From an uncultured Candidatus Saccharibacteria bacterium (GTDB lineage: Bacteria > Patescibacteriota > Saccharimonadia > Saccharimonadales > Saccharimonadaceae): 43,174 nt of DNA. Shown in pieces: positions 7,465 to 15,141 of this stretch; within the stretch, counting starts at the first letter, position 1; every line of letters begins with the position of its first letter. The position numbers were made by a program, and so were the translations under genes. Where the stretch lies: the NCBI GenBank assembly GCA_948663575.1, contig CAPNAV010000005.1:1-43174 (forward strand), written 5' to 3'. Below the pieces are notes generated by a model, which made no database searches, was not told the DNA's origin, and saw nothing but the letters and a program-made list of their open reading frames with translations.

Positions 7465-8829
7465 ATGACAAAGAATTTTGATTATCAATATTTAGTGATT
7501 GGTAGTGGTGCAGCTGGAAGCGCGGCGGCGTTGTTGGCGGCTGGATTAGGAGCGAAAACGGCTATCATTGAGGCGGATAGATGGGGTGGAACAACACTTA
7601 ATTATCGCGATGTGCCGTATGGAGCAGCTTTAGGCTTTGCGCAACGTTATGCAGAGGCCGTGGCAGGATCGCGTTTTGGAATGTCTAGCGCGACATTGAG
7701 ATATAACTATCCGACCGTATTAAATTGGCAGGCTGCGGCAGTACGGAGAGCTGGCGGTGGCAAGCAAAAGCTATTTGAGAATGCGGGAATCGATTGTTAT
7801 CGTGGTTTTGCGAATTTTATTGGTCCGCACGAGATTTCTGTGAACGATCAGCAAATTAGCAGTGAGCGATTTTTAATAGCAACTGGTACTAATTTAGCCG
7901 TGAGCGGGATTGCTGGAGTTGACGCAGTCAGTTGTTGGTCGCCGGATACCGCGCTAAGAATGTCAAAACTACCAAAGGCTGTTATGGTGGTGGGTGGAGG
8001 ATCTACTGGTTGCGAAATTGCCGAGTATTTTGCAGCGCTAGGCGTGCAGGTTTTAATTGCTGAAGCGCAGGAAAGACTTTTGCCACGCGAGGATCCAGAG
8101 GCGGGAGCAGTAATTGCAGAACATCTGCGAAAACGTTTCCGTGTCGAAGTGTTAACAAATTCACGAGTCGTGGCAGTAGCTCAGGATGATAAGAGTAAGC
8201 AGGTTTTCTTCGTAAGAGACGGTCAGGAGAAAACTGTGCGGGTCGAAGCGATTATTCTCGCAACGACCCCAGAACCAAGCGTTGATTTTGGACTGGAAAA
8301 TGCAGGAGTTAAATATTCGCCTGCAGGTATTGTGGTAAACGAATATCTACGGACAACTTCTCCTCACATTTGGGCGGCGGGAGATGTGATTGGTCGAGAT
8401 AGTTCGACTGAACGCGCAACATATGAAGCTAAATTAGCGACCATGAACGCACTCCGTAAAAGTGGTAATATTGTGAATTATGCTGGTTTTACACGTATGA
8501 CGAACACTATGCCAAAAGTAGCAAAAGTAGGCTTAACCGAAAATGATTGCACAAAAGTAAAATATAAATTCAAAACGGCAATGGTGCCGATTGAGACGAT
8601 TAGTGCAGCAAATACCAATGATTTTCGGGAGGGTTTCGTGAAAATTATTGCTGAGGCTCATGGGCAAATTTTGGGTGCAACAGTAGTTTGCCCGGAAGCG
8701 GACTTGGTGATTCAGGAAGTTGCCCTAGCCGTGCGAAATGGCTTGAGAGTAGCTGAGCTTGCGGCGACTCCGCACGTAGCAACAAGCTGGAGCGAAGCGG
8801 TACGTATTGCCGCAAGAGAGTTATCGTAA
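7465..8829 (+). CDS. Pyridine nucleotide-disulfide oxidoreductase-like flavoprotein without redox cysteines
   Basis: This 454-residue protein has the full fold of the dihydrolipoamide dehydrogenase / mercuric reductase family. The FAD-binding GSGAAGSAAA (13-22) is followed by the segment GGTTLNYRDVP (41-51). A central NAD(P)-binding GGGSTGCEIAEYFAALG lies near 175-190, the second FAD motif is IWAAGD, and a C-terminal dimer domain ends ATPHVATSWSEAV. Relatives read GGTCxNxxCxP, but here Thr44 and Asp49 replace both active-site Cys, and the catalytic C-terminal His position appears to be Ala. Classical disulfide exchange is therefore impossible. It may be an NAD(P)H oxidase, a quinone reductase or a sensor. 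A weak RBS (GGGAA) precedes ATG. Its 3' end overlaps carbamate kinase by 9 nt. Confidence 0.8.
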   Translation: MTKNFDYQYLVIGSGAAGSAAALLAAGLGAKTAIIEADRWGGTTLNYRDVPYGAALGFAQRYAEAVAGSRFGMSSATLRYNYPTVLNWQAAAVRRAGGGKQKLFENAGIDCYRGFANFIGPHEISVNDQQISSERFLIATGTNLAVSGIAGVDAVSCWSPDTALRMSKLPKAVMVVGGGSTGCEIAEYFAALGVQVLIAEAQERLLPREDPEAGAVIAEHLRKRFRVEVLTNSRVVAVAQDDKSKQVFFVRDGQEKTVRVEAIILATTPEPSVDFGLENAGVKYSPAGIVVNEYLRTTSPHIWAAGDVIGRDSSTERATYEAKLATMNALRKSGNIVNYAGFTRMTNTMPKVAKVGLTENDCTKVKYKFKTAMVPIETISAANTNDFREGFVKIIAEAHGQILGATVVCPEADLVIQEVALAVRNGLRVAELAATPHVATSWSEAVRIAARELS

Positions 8830-9768
8830 ATTCTGGATAATAGTGCCGGCGCGGCGCCTGAGTGCTAGCTCGAGATTGTCTGGAGTAGTGATGATGCCGA
8901 TTTTGTTTTTGGCAGCGAATTTGGCGACGGCTTGAATTTTTGGAAGCATTGAACCGGCGCCAAAATGGCCGGCATCTAAATAATGGTTTATTTCACGAAC
9001 CGTAGTCATGCCGATGGCGATCTGATTCGGTTGACCATAATTAATATAAGCATTAGGAACCGCAGTTACGGATACAAATACGTCCGCCTTCACTAATTCT
9101 GCTAGTTTTTCTGCAGCAAGATCTTTATCGACCACCGCATCAACGCCTTTTAGAACCTTTAGGACTTTTGTACGTGTAACCGGAATGCCGCCGCCGCCAA
9201 CAGCAATGACGATCGCTCCGGAGTTGACTAAAGTGAGGATTTCGCGACGTTCGACAATATCTATAGGCTTAGGGGAAGGAACAACACGGCGATAGCCACG
9301 CCCGGAATCTTCGCGCATCTCCCAACCCTTCAGCTTGGCGAGTTTGACGGCTTCTTTTGCAGTATAAAACTGACCAATAGGCTTAGACGGATGTTTGAAA
9401 GCGGGGTCATTACGGTCAACTACGACTTGAGTAACGATACTTGCAACGGTTTTATGTTGGTTTTCTTTCGTGAATGCATTATCAATGGCCTGCGCCAGCC
9501 AATAGCCAATTTGGCCCTGACTCATTGCGACAGCCGTCTCAAGAGGCATTGCCGGAGCGGAATCGGTCGCGGCCGATTCTTCATGGATCAGAATATTGCC
9601 CACCTGTGGACCGTTGCCATGGGCTAATATGATTTCATATTTTTTGGATAATTTGGCGATGGTTTTTCCGACTTGGCTGGCTACGGATTTTTGGGCCTCA
9701 GCAGTAACTTCGCCATTTTTTTGCAAAGCATTGCCACCGAGGGCGATAACGACGCGCATCTTACTCAT
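8821..9768 (-). CDS. arcC: Carbamate kinase
   Basis: This 315-residue protein matches carbamate kinase, which makes ATP and carbamate (then ammonia and CO2) from carbamoyl phosphate and ADP. Family features are VVIALGGNALQK at the start, AHGNGPQVGN (about 49-58), GAIVIAVGGGGIPV near 183, DAVVDKDLAAEKLA, and the C-terminal GSMLPKIQAV. Length is typical. The last step of the arginine deiminase pathway uses this enzyme, and that pathway is known in oral Saccharibacteria, but arcA and arcB are not in this window. The ATG at 9768 lies 6 nt after a TATACT box. The 3' end overlaps the flavoprotein gene on the opposite strand. Confidence 0.93.
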   Translation of the reverse strand: MSKMRVVIALGGNALQKNGEVTAEAQKSVASQVGKTIAKLSKKYEIILAHGNGPQVGNILIHEESAATDSAPAMPLETAVAMSQGQIGYWLAQAIDNAFTKENQHKTVASIVTQVVVDRNDPAFKHPSKPIGQFYTAKEAVKLAKLKGWEMREDSGRGYRRVVPSPKPIDIVERREILTLVNSGAIVIAVGGGGIPVTRTKVLKVLKGVDAVVDKDLAAEKLAELVKADVFVSVTAVPNAYINYGQPNQIAIGMTTVREINHYLDAGHFGAGSMLPKIQAVAKFAAKNKIGIITTPDNLELALRRRAGTIIQNLR

Positions 9769-9774
9769 ATAAAA

Positions 9775-9780
9775 AGTATA
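9775..9780 (-). promoter_or_regulatory. -10 box of arcC, leaderless type
   Basis: Minus strand TATACT (9780-9775), then six nt, then ATG at 9768. No RBS is present. Confidence 0.5.
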
Positions 9781-9813
9781 TGCTAAAAACCAATCTTTGG
9801 CAAACTAATTATG

Positions 9814-10212
9814 CTAATTCCCTTTGTTGCCGTGCTTAATATAAGTATCGCTTTTTTCGAGATTGGCACGCAAAATGTATTCTTGACAATGGTTATTAGA
9901 ATCGCAGTTGGCTGGTTCGTAAATATATGTGCTACCATCAATACCAACATTCATGCCAAATGGATCTGAAAATAAGGCAGGATCAATAACCGGTAAAGTT
10001 TTTTCGTTAATCTCAGCAGGATAATAACCGTATTTAGGATAAAAATATTCTTCAAGAGCGTAGTACATGGCATTGATAGCGGTTTTGCGATTGTCGTCGC
10101 GATACATAGCGTCAACGTTAGCCTTCTGAACAAAAAAGACGATTAGAAGGAGGCCAGCAAAAGCTCCAACAATCATCAATTCAATTAGGGTGAAACCTTT
10201 TTTATTCTTCAT
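9814..10212 (-). CDS. Type IV pilin-like prepilin
   Basis: This 132-residue protein begins with the class III signal MKNKKGFTLIELMIVG. Prepilin peptidase would cut between Gly6 and Phe7, with Glu at +5 for assembly. The hydrophobic alpha1 helix runs to about residue 30. The rest is a small globular domain with Cys pairs (CDSNNHC) and a GxYPAEINEKTL stretch common to short pseudopilins. Type IV pili drive twitching and host contact in Saccharibacteria. The gene begins 14 nt behind the CCA end of tRNA-Met on the same strand, with no clear promoter or RBS of its own, so co-transcription with the tRNA is likely. Confidence 0.88.
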   Translation of the reverse strand: MKNKKGFTLIELMIVGAFAGLLLIVFFVQKANVDAMYRDDNRKTAINAMYYALEEYFYPKYGYYPAEINEKTLPVIDPALFSDPFGMNVGIDGSTYIYEPANCDSNNHCQEYILRANLEKSDTYIKHGNKGN

Positions 10213-10226
10213 ATAATTTTCGATAA

Positions 10227-10303
10227 TGGTAGTACCGACTGGGTTCGAACCAGTGACCTTGGGCTTATGAGTCCCACGCTCTAACCAACTGAGCTACGGT
10301 ACC
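10227..10303 (-). tRNA. tRNA-Met (CAU anticodon)
   Basis: Cloverleaf: acceptor GGTACCG pairs with CGGTACT (one G-T pair). The D-arm is GCTCAGTTGGTTAGAGC, the anticodon loop CTCATAA, the T-arm CTGGTTCGAACCCAG, and CCA is encoded. The closing anticodon pair is A-G. It reads as elongator Met, though a lysidine-type Ile CAU tRNA cannot be fully excluded. The pilin gene follows 14 nt later. Confidence 0.92.
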
Positions 10304-10320
10304 ACAAATTGTTAATCATA

Positions 10321-10417
10321 CCACAACTAGTTGGTTAGAGTGTCCCACGCAATATTCTAATTGCTCGGTGACAAGCACCTCGAACAGCCAACTGAGCTAC
10401 GGTACCACAAATTGTTA
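10321..10417 (-). pseudogene. Degenerate tRNA-Met copy
   Basis: Just upstream of tRNA-Met, a 30-nt stretch (10388-10417) repeats exactly the 5' part of that tRNA and its flank (10285-10314). After the D-arm the copy diverges and ends in an inverted piece: the tRNA motif GTTGGTTAGAG reappears in reverse orientation (10331-10341). No acceptor 3' strand or CCA closes it, so it is not a functional tRNA. Confidence 0.6.
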
Positions 10418-10439
10418 TCACATGCTTATTTGATAAACA

Positions 10440-10526
10440 TGGCGGAAGGGACAAGATTCGAACTTGCGAGGCTATTAACCTGCCGGTTTTCAAGACCGGT
10501 GCCTTCAACCACTCGGCCACCCTTCC
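10440..10526 (-). tRNA. tRNA-Ser (UGA anticodon)
   Basis: 87 nt. Acceptor GGAAGGG pairs with CCCTTCC, discriminator G, encoded CCA. The anticodon stem CCGGT/ACCGG has loop CTTGAAA. The long variable arm expected for class II tRNA-Ser is present, and the T-arm contains GTTCGAAT. Confidence 0.95.
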
Positions 10527-10677
10527 GCTTTTTATTGTAGCACGAACAGATTACAAAAGCAAGATTGATAATCCCCGTAGTTCGCGCTTATAGATAGATG
10601 ACATAGACAATACGAGTAATACTCTAAAGTTATACTATAAAAACCACTAGTTGTTCAAGCTAGTAATATTGATTGTA

Positions 10678-10706
10678 GAAAGTGTTGTAAAAATCACAAC
10701 ACTTTC
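10678..10706. terminator. Palindrome downstream of yebC (repeat family copy 1)
   Basis: GAAAGTGTTGT (10678-10688) and ACAACACTTTC (10696-10706) form an 11-bp stem with a 7-nt loop, 53 nt past the yebC stop. A close relative is at 39515-39541 and a shorter one at 33013-33033. Probably a bidirectional terminator. Confidence 0.55.
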
Positions 10707-10758
10707 TAGATATATCCGATTGCCCTCTGATTTTATAGCAAACTATGTACTTTGGTCA

Positions 10759-11460
10759 TTATTCTACATTAGTATGTACGGCAGTGACGTCGTCAAGGTC
10801 GTCGAGAGAATCCAATAACTTATCGAGTTTCTCAGAATCCGCATCACTAAGTGCTACCGTGGAGGTGGGAATATACTTCAGCTCAGCATCAGTAACAGTA
10901 AGGCCAGCGTCAATGAGGGCGGCCCGAACCTTCATAAGATCACTAGGGGCAGTAAGAATAGCCAGACCGTCATCCGTCTCATCAACATCTTCAGCCCCAG
11001 CGTCTAGTACTGTCATCATAGTTTCTTCGCCTTTTTCGGAAACCATAATACAACCCTTGCGAGAAAATTGGAACATAACCGATCCAGGGTCAGCCATGCG
11101 TCCACCGTTTTTTGACAAAGTATTGCGAACTTCTGGCATGGTGCGGTTTTTGTTGTCGGTGGCAACTTCGATAATAATACCGACGCCGCCAGGACCATAC
11201 CCCTCATAAGTTTCCTCGATAAGCGCAGCTGCCGTCTTGTCAGAAACGCGAGCGATAGCGCGTTCAATATTCGCCTTCGGCATATTAGCCTGACGAGCTT
11301 TTTCGAGCATCATAGCCAGCGATGGATTCATACTCGGATCAGTACCAGAGCGCGCGGCGATGGCGATTTGATTGGCGATTTTAGTGAAGAGGGCGCCGCG
11401 TTTAGCATCAACAACAGCCTTCTGACGCTTGGTGGTTGCCCATTTACTATGTCCAGACAT
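10759..11460 (-). CDS. yebC: YebC/PmpR family protein
   Basis: This 233-residue protein matches the YebC/PmpR family end to end. It starts MSGHSKWATTKRQKAVVDAKRG and contains the conserved KIANQIAIAARSG..., NPSLAMMLEKARQANMPKANIERAI and EETYEGYGPGGVGIIIEVATDNKNRT stretches. The family was described as transcription regulators, and some members relieve ribosome stalling at proline-rich sites. Here the role cannot be decided. A promoter TGCTATAAT lies 35-40 nt upstream, so unlike many neighbours this gene has a leader (weak GGGAA before ATG). A strong palindrome closes the unit downstream. Confidence 0.93.
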   Translation of the reverse strand: MSGHSKWATTKRQKAVVDAKRGALFTKIANQIAIAARSGTDPSMNPSLAMMLEKARQANMPKANIERAIARVSDKTAAALIEETYEGYGPGGVGIIIEVATDNKNRTMPEVRNTLSKNGGRMADPGSVMFQFSRKGCIMVSEKGEETMMTVLDAGAEDVDETDDGLAILTAPSDLMKVRAALIDAGLTVTDAELKYIPTSTVALSDADSEKLDKLLDSLDDLDDVTAVHTNVE

Positions 11461-11551
11461 AAAATTTTCCCAGTTAGTTGATATATTTACTGAATATATT
11501 ATAGCATACTATCCCGAAACTAGGTAGTGAATAGGCTAAAATAAACTTAGG

Positions 11552-12562
11552 TTAGTGATGGTGGTGATGATGACGGGCGGAAGTGGGCGCCTCGATCCGA
11601 CATTCATGCGCGGAACAAGCTTCGGATGGGGATTCAAGTTCGATAGTAGCGTGCTCAATACCAAGACGAGCGAGATCGGCACGGATTTGAGGCTTAATAC
11701 GGTCGCTTGGCTGGTCAGTAACAACGTGCAAGGTGGCAAAATTTTTGTAGCTATCGAGACTCCAGACATGAATATGGTGAACGTCTTTGACATCCGGAAT
11801 AGTTAGCAGTTGCTGACGGAGCTGCTGAATAGAGATGCTGGCTGGAGTTTTAACGAGAAAAATATCGATTACTGTTTTAAGGTTTTTGAGAGCACTTACT
11901 AAGATGAAAATAGCAACGAGGATGGAGAGGAGTGAATCAATAAAGTTTAGGTCAGTAAAGCGCATCAGAATGGCACCAATCAAGACGATAACCCAACCTA
12001 GAACATCTTCGAGCATATGGAGATTAACGGATTTTTGATTGAGTGATTCCCCGTCGCGAGTAAAATAGACTGCCGCGAAATTGACAATCACACTGAAAAT
12101 CGCCAGAATAATCATGCCATCATAATTAATAGGCGCAGGGTGAAAAAGCCGATAAATTGAGCCACAAATGACGATAGTAGAACCGATAATCAGAATCAGA
12201 GTCGTCATTAGACTGCCCATCACCGAGTAACGGATATAACCGTACGAATAGCGATCGTCTGGGCCTTTTCTGCTATAACGCTCAAGGAAATAAGCAATAC
12301 CAATACTAATGGCGTCACCAAGGTCGTGTACGGCATCAGAGGCTATGGCAACGCTACCGGTAAAAACGCCGCCAGCAAACTCGACAATAGAGAAGAAGAG
12401 ATTGAGCAAAAACGCGGTGAGAATTTTACGAGAGGAATTTGCGGCGTAGTGAAACAGTTCGTCATGGTCGTGGTCATGATGTTTGGCATGAGTTTCCAAT
12501 GCGCGTTGGCTAGACTCTTGCAGTATTGTTGAATTTTTTGAGTTTTTGGATTTTTTAGGCAT
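11552..12562 (-). CDS. Cation diffusion facilitator (Zn/Cd/Co efflux) with His-rich ends
   Basis: This 336-residue CDF-family transporter has about six membrane helices between residues 47 and 235. The metal-site pairs are SDAVHDLGDAISIG (the first D/H site, helix 2) and HMLEDVLGWVIV (helix 5). A cytoplasmic ferredoxin-like domain follows (about 240-320, with HHIHVWSLD). CDF proteins swap cytosolic Zn2+ or similar ions for protons. The N-terminus is His-rich (HAKHHDHDHDE), and the protein ends in six consecutive His residues right before the stop. The RBS AAGGAGC stands 7 nt before ATG. It is a single-gene unit. Confidence 0.93.
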   Translation of the reverse strand: MPKKSKNSKNSTILQESSQRALETHAKHHDHDHDELFHYAANSSRKILTAFLLNLFFSIVEFAGGVFTGSVAIASDAVHDLGDAISIGIAYFLERYSRKGPDDRYSYGYIRYSVMGSLMTTLILIIGSTIVICGSIYRLFHPAPINYDGMIILAIFSVIVNFAAVYFTRDGESLNQKSVNLHMLEDVLGWVIVLIGAILMRFTDLNFIDSLLSILVAIFILVSALKNLKTVIDIFLVKTPASISIQQLRQQLLTIPDVKDVHHIHVWSLDSYKNFATLHVVTDQPSDRIKPQIRADLARLGIEHATIELESPSEACSAHECRIEAPTSARHHHHHH

Positions 12563-12732
12563 AAAAAGCTCCTTATTGAAACTGGTTAGGTTATCAATCT
12601 TCTAAAAACTTAGAAGTGGAGATGAGAGGTTAAGATGAGTCGTTGAATAGGTATAAACTGAATACAAGAAGACGCCGAGAGTGTCGGTATTAACTACAAT
12701 ACGGTTACCACAGCTTGCAACTACTTCCGTGG

Positions 12733-12770
12733 ATAATAATTATAAAACCTTCAGGTTTTATAATTATTAT
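12733..12770. terminator. 17-bp perfect hairpin behind tRNA-Leu
   Basis: ATAATAATTATAAAACC (12733-12749), 4-nt loop, GGTTTTATAATTATTAT (12754-12770). It abuts the CCA end of tRNA-Leu. Read from the tRNA side its second arm is U-rich, so it may end tRNA transcription. No separate U-tract follows. Confidence 0.45.
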
Positions 12771-12856
12771 GGTCCCCGGAACAGGGGTTGAACCTGCACT
12801 CGATTGCTCGAACTAGCACCTGAAGCTAGCGCGTCTGCCAATTCCGCCATCCGGGG
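12770..12856 (-). tRNA. tRNA-Leu (CAG anticodon)
   Basis: 87 nt. Acceptor CCCCGGA pairs with TCCGGGG, discriminator A, encoded CCA. The anticodon stem CTAGC/GCTAG has loop TTCAGGT. There is a long variable arm (TTCGAGCAATCGAG) and a T-arm CAGGTTCAACCCCTG. Confidence 0.95.
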
Positions 12857-12929
12857 ATACCCCTACTCTAACATAATGGGGAGGAAGGGGTAAGTTTATT
12901 ATAGCATGATTATAGGGGTGGGTTAAGTA

Positions 12930-12958
12930 TTGACTTTTTCAGTATTGTGTGCTATAAT
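12930..12958 (+). promoter_or_regulatory. Promoter of the 121-residue membrane protein gene
   Basis: TTGACT (12930-12935), 17-nt spacer with a T run, then TGC-TATAAT (hexamer 12953-12958). The leader of about 68 nt contains AGATAGAGGT (12962-12971) and GGGATTTTGATGGC (12993-13006). Similar elements precede the gene at 15554. Confidence 0.8.
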
Positions 12959-13032
12959 GGTAGATAGAGGTCGGAATTCTGGATTTCAGCTTGGGATTTT
13001 GATGGCTACGTTTCATAGGAGGTGGTAAAGAA

Positions 13033-13398
13033 ATGACGATGGAAAGAAAGATCGAATACATTGAAGGTGTAACTTGTTTTATTACAGCCATTGGAGGTCT
13101 GGTTCTTCTATTCTATATAGATGAACCGACTGGTAGGGTAATATCGGAAGGACTTCGCTTATTTGTCAAAATTGCATCAGTCGGCTTCGCGGTAGGCGCA
13201 TTGGTTTCAGCAGTAGGAAACTACAGACTAAACCTCTGGCTGAGACCGGCTTTTAGAGAGAAGCAGATAGCAGACGATCCTGAGGGAAGATATTCCTTCT
13301 ATCGCAAGGAAACTGTAATCCTTCTGCGCATGCTGGGGATTTTAATATTCATTGCCGCAATAGTTTTTTCTATTTTATGTAAAGCTGATATTTTATAA
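13033..13398 (+). CDS. Small membrane protein of unknown function (121 aa)
   Basis: The protein has three to four hydrophobic segments (about 12-30, 43-63, 95-118) separated by a polar, charged stretch (RPAFREKQIADDPEGRYSFYRKE). I recognise no family. The RBS AGGAGGT stands 10 nt before the start at 13033, with a second in-frame ATG two codons later. The promoter is near-consensus and the gene ends at a clear terminator (13453), so it is a well-expressed single-gene unit. Its leader resembles that of the 15554 gene, which suggests joint regulation. Confidence 0.7.
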   Translation: MTMERKIEYIEGVTCFITAIGGLVLLFYIDEPTGRVISEGLRLFVKIASVGFAVGALVSAVGNYRLNLWLRPAFREKQIADDPEGRYSFYRKETVILLRMLGILIFIAAIVFSILCKADIL

Positions 13399-13452
13399 TA
13401 ACTCGATGATGATGTTCTTAAAGCGAGCCCAAGATCCCAATATGGCACTTTT

Positions 13453-13478
13453 GGCAGGAGAAATCCTGCCTATTTTTA
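13453..13478 (+). terminator. Intrinsic terminator of the 13033 gene
   Basis: GGCAGGA (13453-13459), GAAA loop, TCCTGCC (13464-13470), followed by TATTTTTA. A compact GC stem with a GNRA-type loop and a U-rich tail. Confidence 0.85.
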
Positions 13479-13801
13479 TATCGTGAAGTCATAGCATTGG
13501 CTTTGGGCGGATGATAGAATCCAAATAACAACCGTTTCGCTTGGTTGCCATAGAAAAAGGATTAGATTGTGAGTACTTTTTTGCAACTGATTCTTGTTAA
13601 GCTAAAACTTGATATTATCTTGCATCATAATCGTTTTTATTCCGGTGCCATAGACGACAGACAAGTAGATATAACAATTAAATTGAGGTTCAAATCGTTT
13701 ATCAAATGAAATGATAATTTCGCTCTGAACTAATTTAGCCCGTCATCTAAGGCACCGGAAGCCCTAGCACGAGGCTAGGGCTTGGTGTAGGCTAAGGCCT
13801 A
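13479..13801. other. Non-coding gap with one long hairpin
   Basis: I see no supported gene. Near its end, AAGCCCTAGC (13759-13768) pairs with GCTAGGGCTT (13774-13783), extended by CACC/GGTG outside a 2-nt bulge. The hairpin lies 18 nt past the stop of the anchored surface protein gene. It lacks a U-tract but may protect or end that mRNA. Confidence 0.5.
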
Positions 13802-15076
13802 TTATTTCTCACCCGAGCGGCGAGCATTGCGGTAAGCAACTACACCTGCACCAAGGGCGGTCAATGCGGTAGCAAGACCAGCAACGATGGAGATGGTGGT
13901 AGAGGCAGAACCTTCTGCAGTACTGACGATACCAGTGCCTGGAGTGGTTGGGGTTTTGTTGTCATCATCGCCTTTGTTGTCATCATCACTTGGGTTGGAT
14001 GGGTCGGTAGGCTGTTGGGTGCCTTGGCCAGTGTAAGCGATTAACTCTTCGGCAATCGTCTTGGTGTTAGTGCTGGTGCGATTAACGGCAGCCTTGTAGG
14101 TGCGGGCGAGACTCCAAAGAGTGTTGAAGTTGGTCCATTCGTCACTGCGATCCGTGCAAGCAGTCAATTTCTCGATGGTATTGTAAAGGTCATACCAGTT
14201 ACTGTTGATGGTGAGATAACCGTTAGCCTGATTAGCGAGGTCGTGCAAGTTGCGGACAACTGTGGCGTTGGTGTCTTTGTTGTAGTTAGCAAAGAGAGAT
14301 GCACCATTCTTGACTGCTGGGGCGGTAGTTAACAAGCCAGATTGAGACAAGATTTTAACATAAGCGTCCTTGCCAGCAACGGCTTTGTCAAGTTGATCTT
14401 GAACAGTCTTGACTGCGCCTTTGATATCTTGGTAGTACTTAGCAACGCCAGAACCATAAGCATTGTTAATGACGCTAACATTAGCGTAGTCTTTCAACAG
14501 AGTGTTTGGGTTGAAAGCTGGCAAGTTAGTGTGAGTGGTTGCAGGAACGTTAGCCTTGAACTCTTGGACAGCAGTGTATAGCTTATTATACTTATTGCTA
14601 GTAGTGTCTTCGATAGCGTCAATGAGATTGACGAAGTAAGCGTAGTAAGTATCACTATTGACAGCAACGTTCAAGAGGCTCTGGGTCTCTTCAATGTTAG
14701 CGTTGGTCAATGGGGTAGCATTAGCAGCATTTGAAACGACAGCGTTGTAAACTTCAGTGTCGGTAAAGAATGCTGAAGCGTAAGCACCAACAAGCGTCTT
14801 GAGTCCGTTGAAGGAATTGACCTTAATGTCGGCATATTCACCATTACCAAATTTCTCGTTAGCTTCGCTGATAGCCTTGATAGTAGAGTAATTAGTATCA
14901 TTCTTGATAGCCGCAATAGCCGTATTGAGCTCTTTGCAAGTAGCTTTACCGGTAGCAGTGTCGGTGCTGTTATTCTGAGTTTTCACCTCAAAAGCACTTG
15001 CACTAGCGATCGGTGCAACAACACCTAATGCAAACGCTAAGGCGAGAGCAGCTAGGGCTTGACTTTTTTTCATCAT
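13802..15076 (-). CDS. Secreted, C-terminally anchored surface protein
   Basis: This 424-residue protein has a signal peptide (1-28, ending ASASA). A long, mainly helical body (about 29-345) contains only two close-spaced Cys and many Asn/Thr/Ala/Tyr residues. A Pro/Asp/Thr linker (DDDNKGDDDNK region) is followed by TPGTG (378-382), a hydrophobic helix and the basic end RNARRSGEK. The tail resembles a sortase signal, but the pentapeptide is not LPxTG, so it could be a plain membrane anchor or a lineage-specific sorting signal. Function is unknown; adhesion or host contact is a guess. The RBS GAGGAG precedes two adjacent ATGs. The promoter spacer holds a 12-T run (see findings). Confidence 0.75.
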   Translation of the reverse strand: MMKKSQALAALALAFALGVVAPIASASAFEVKTQNNSTDTATGKATCKELNTAIAAIKNDTNYSTIKAISEANEKFGNGEYADIKVNSFNGLKTLVGAYASAFFTDTEVYNAVVSNAANATPLTNANIEETQSLLNVAVNSDTYYAYFVNLIDAIEDTTSNKYNKLYTAVQEFKANVPATTHTNLPAFNPNTLLKDYANVSVINNAYGSGVAKYYQDIKGAVKTVQDQLDKAVAGKDAYVKILSQSGLLTTAPAVKNGASLFANYNKDTNATVVRNLHDLANQANGYLTINSNWYDLYNTIEKLTACTDRSDEWTNFNTLWSLARTYKAAVNRTSTNTKTIAEELIAYTGQGTQQPTDPSNPSDDDNKGDDDNKTPTTPGTGIVSTAEGSASTTISIVAGLATALTALGAGVVAYRNARRSGEK

Positions 15077-15111
15077 TATTTCTCCTCAATTATTTAATGA
15101 TAACTATCTCC

Positions 15112-15141
15112 ATTTTATCCAATAAAAAAAAAAAATGTCAA
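15112..15141 (-). promoter_or_regulatory. Promoter with a 12-T homopolymer in the spacer
   Basis: Minus strand: TTGACA (15141-15136), twelve T (15135-15124), ATTGG-A, then TAAAAT (15117-15112). The spacer is 18 nt to TAAAAT, one more than the usual 17. Gain or loss of T would alter promoter strength. Confidence 0.7.

Noticed and set aside
10335..10520. 61-codon minus-strand frame (MAEWLKAPVLKTG...)
   Set aside because: It is a translation of tRNA-Ser and of the degenerate tRNA-Met copy, a common annotation artefact.
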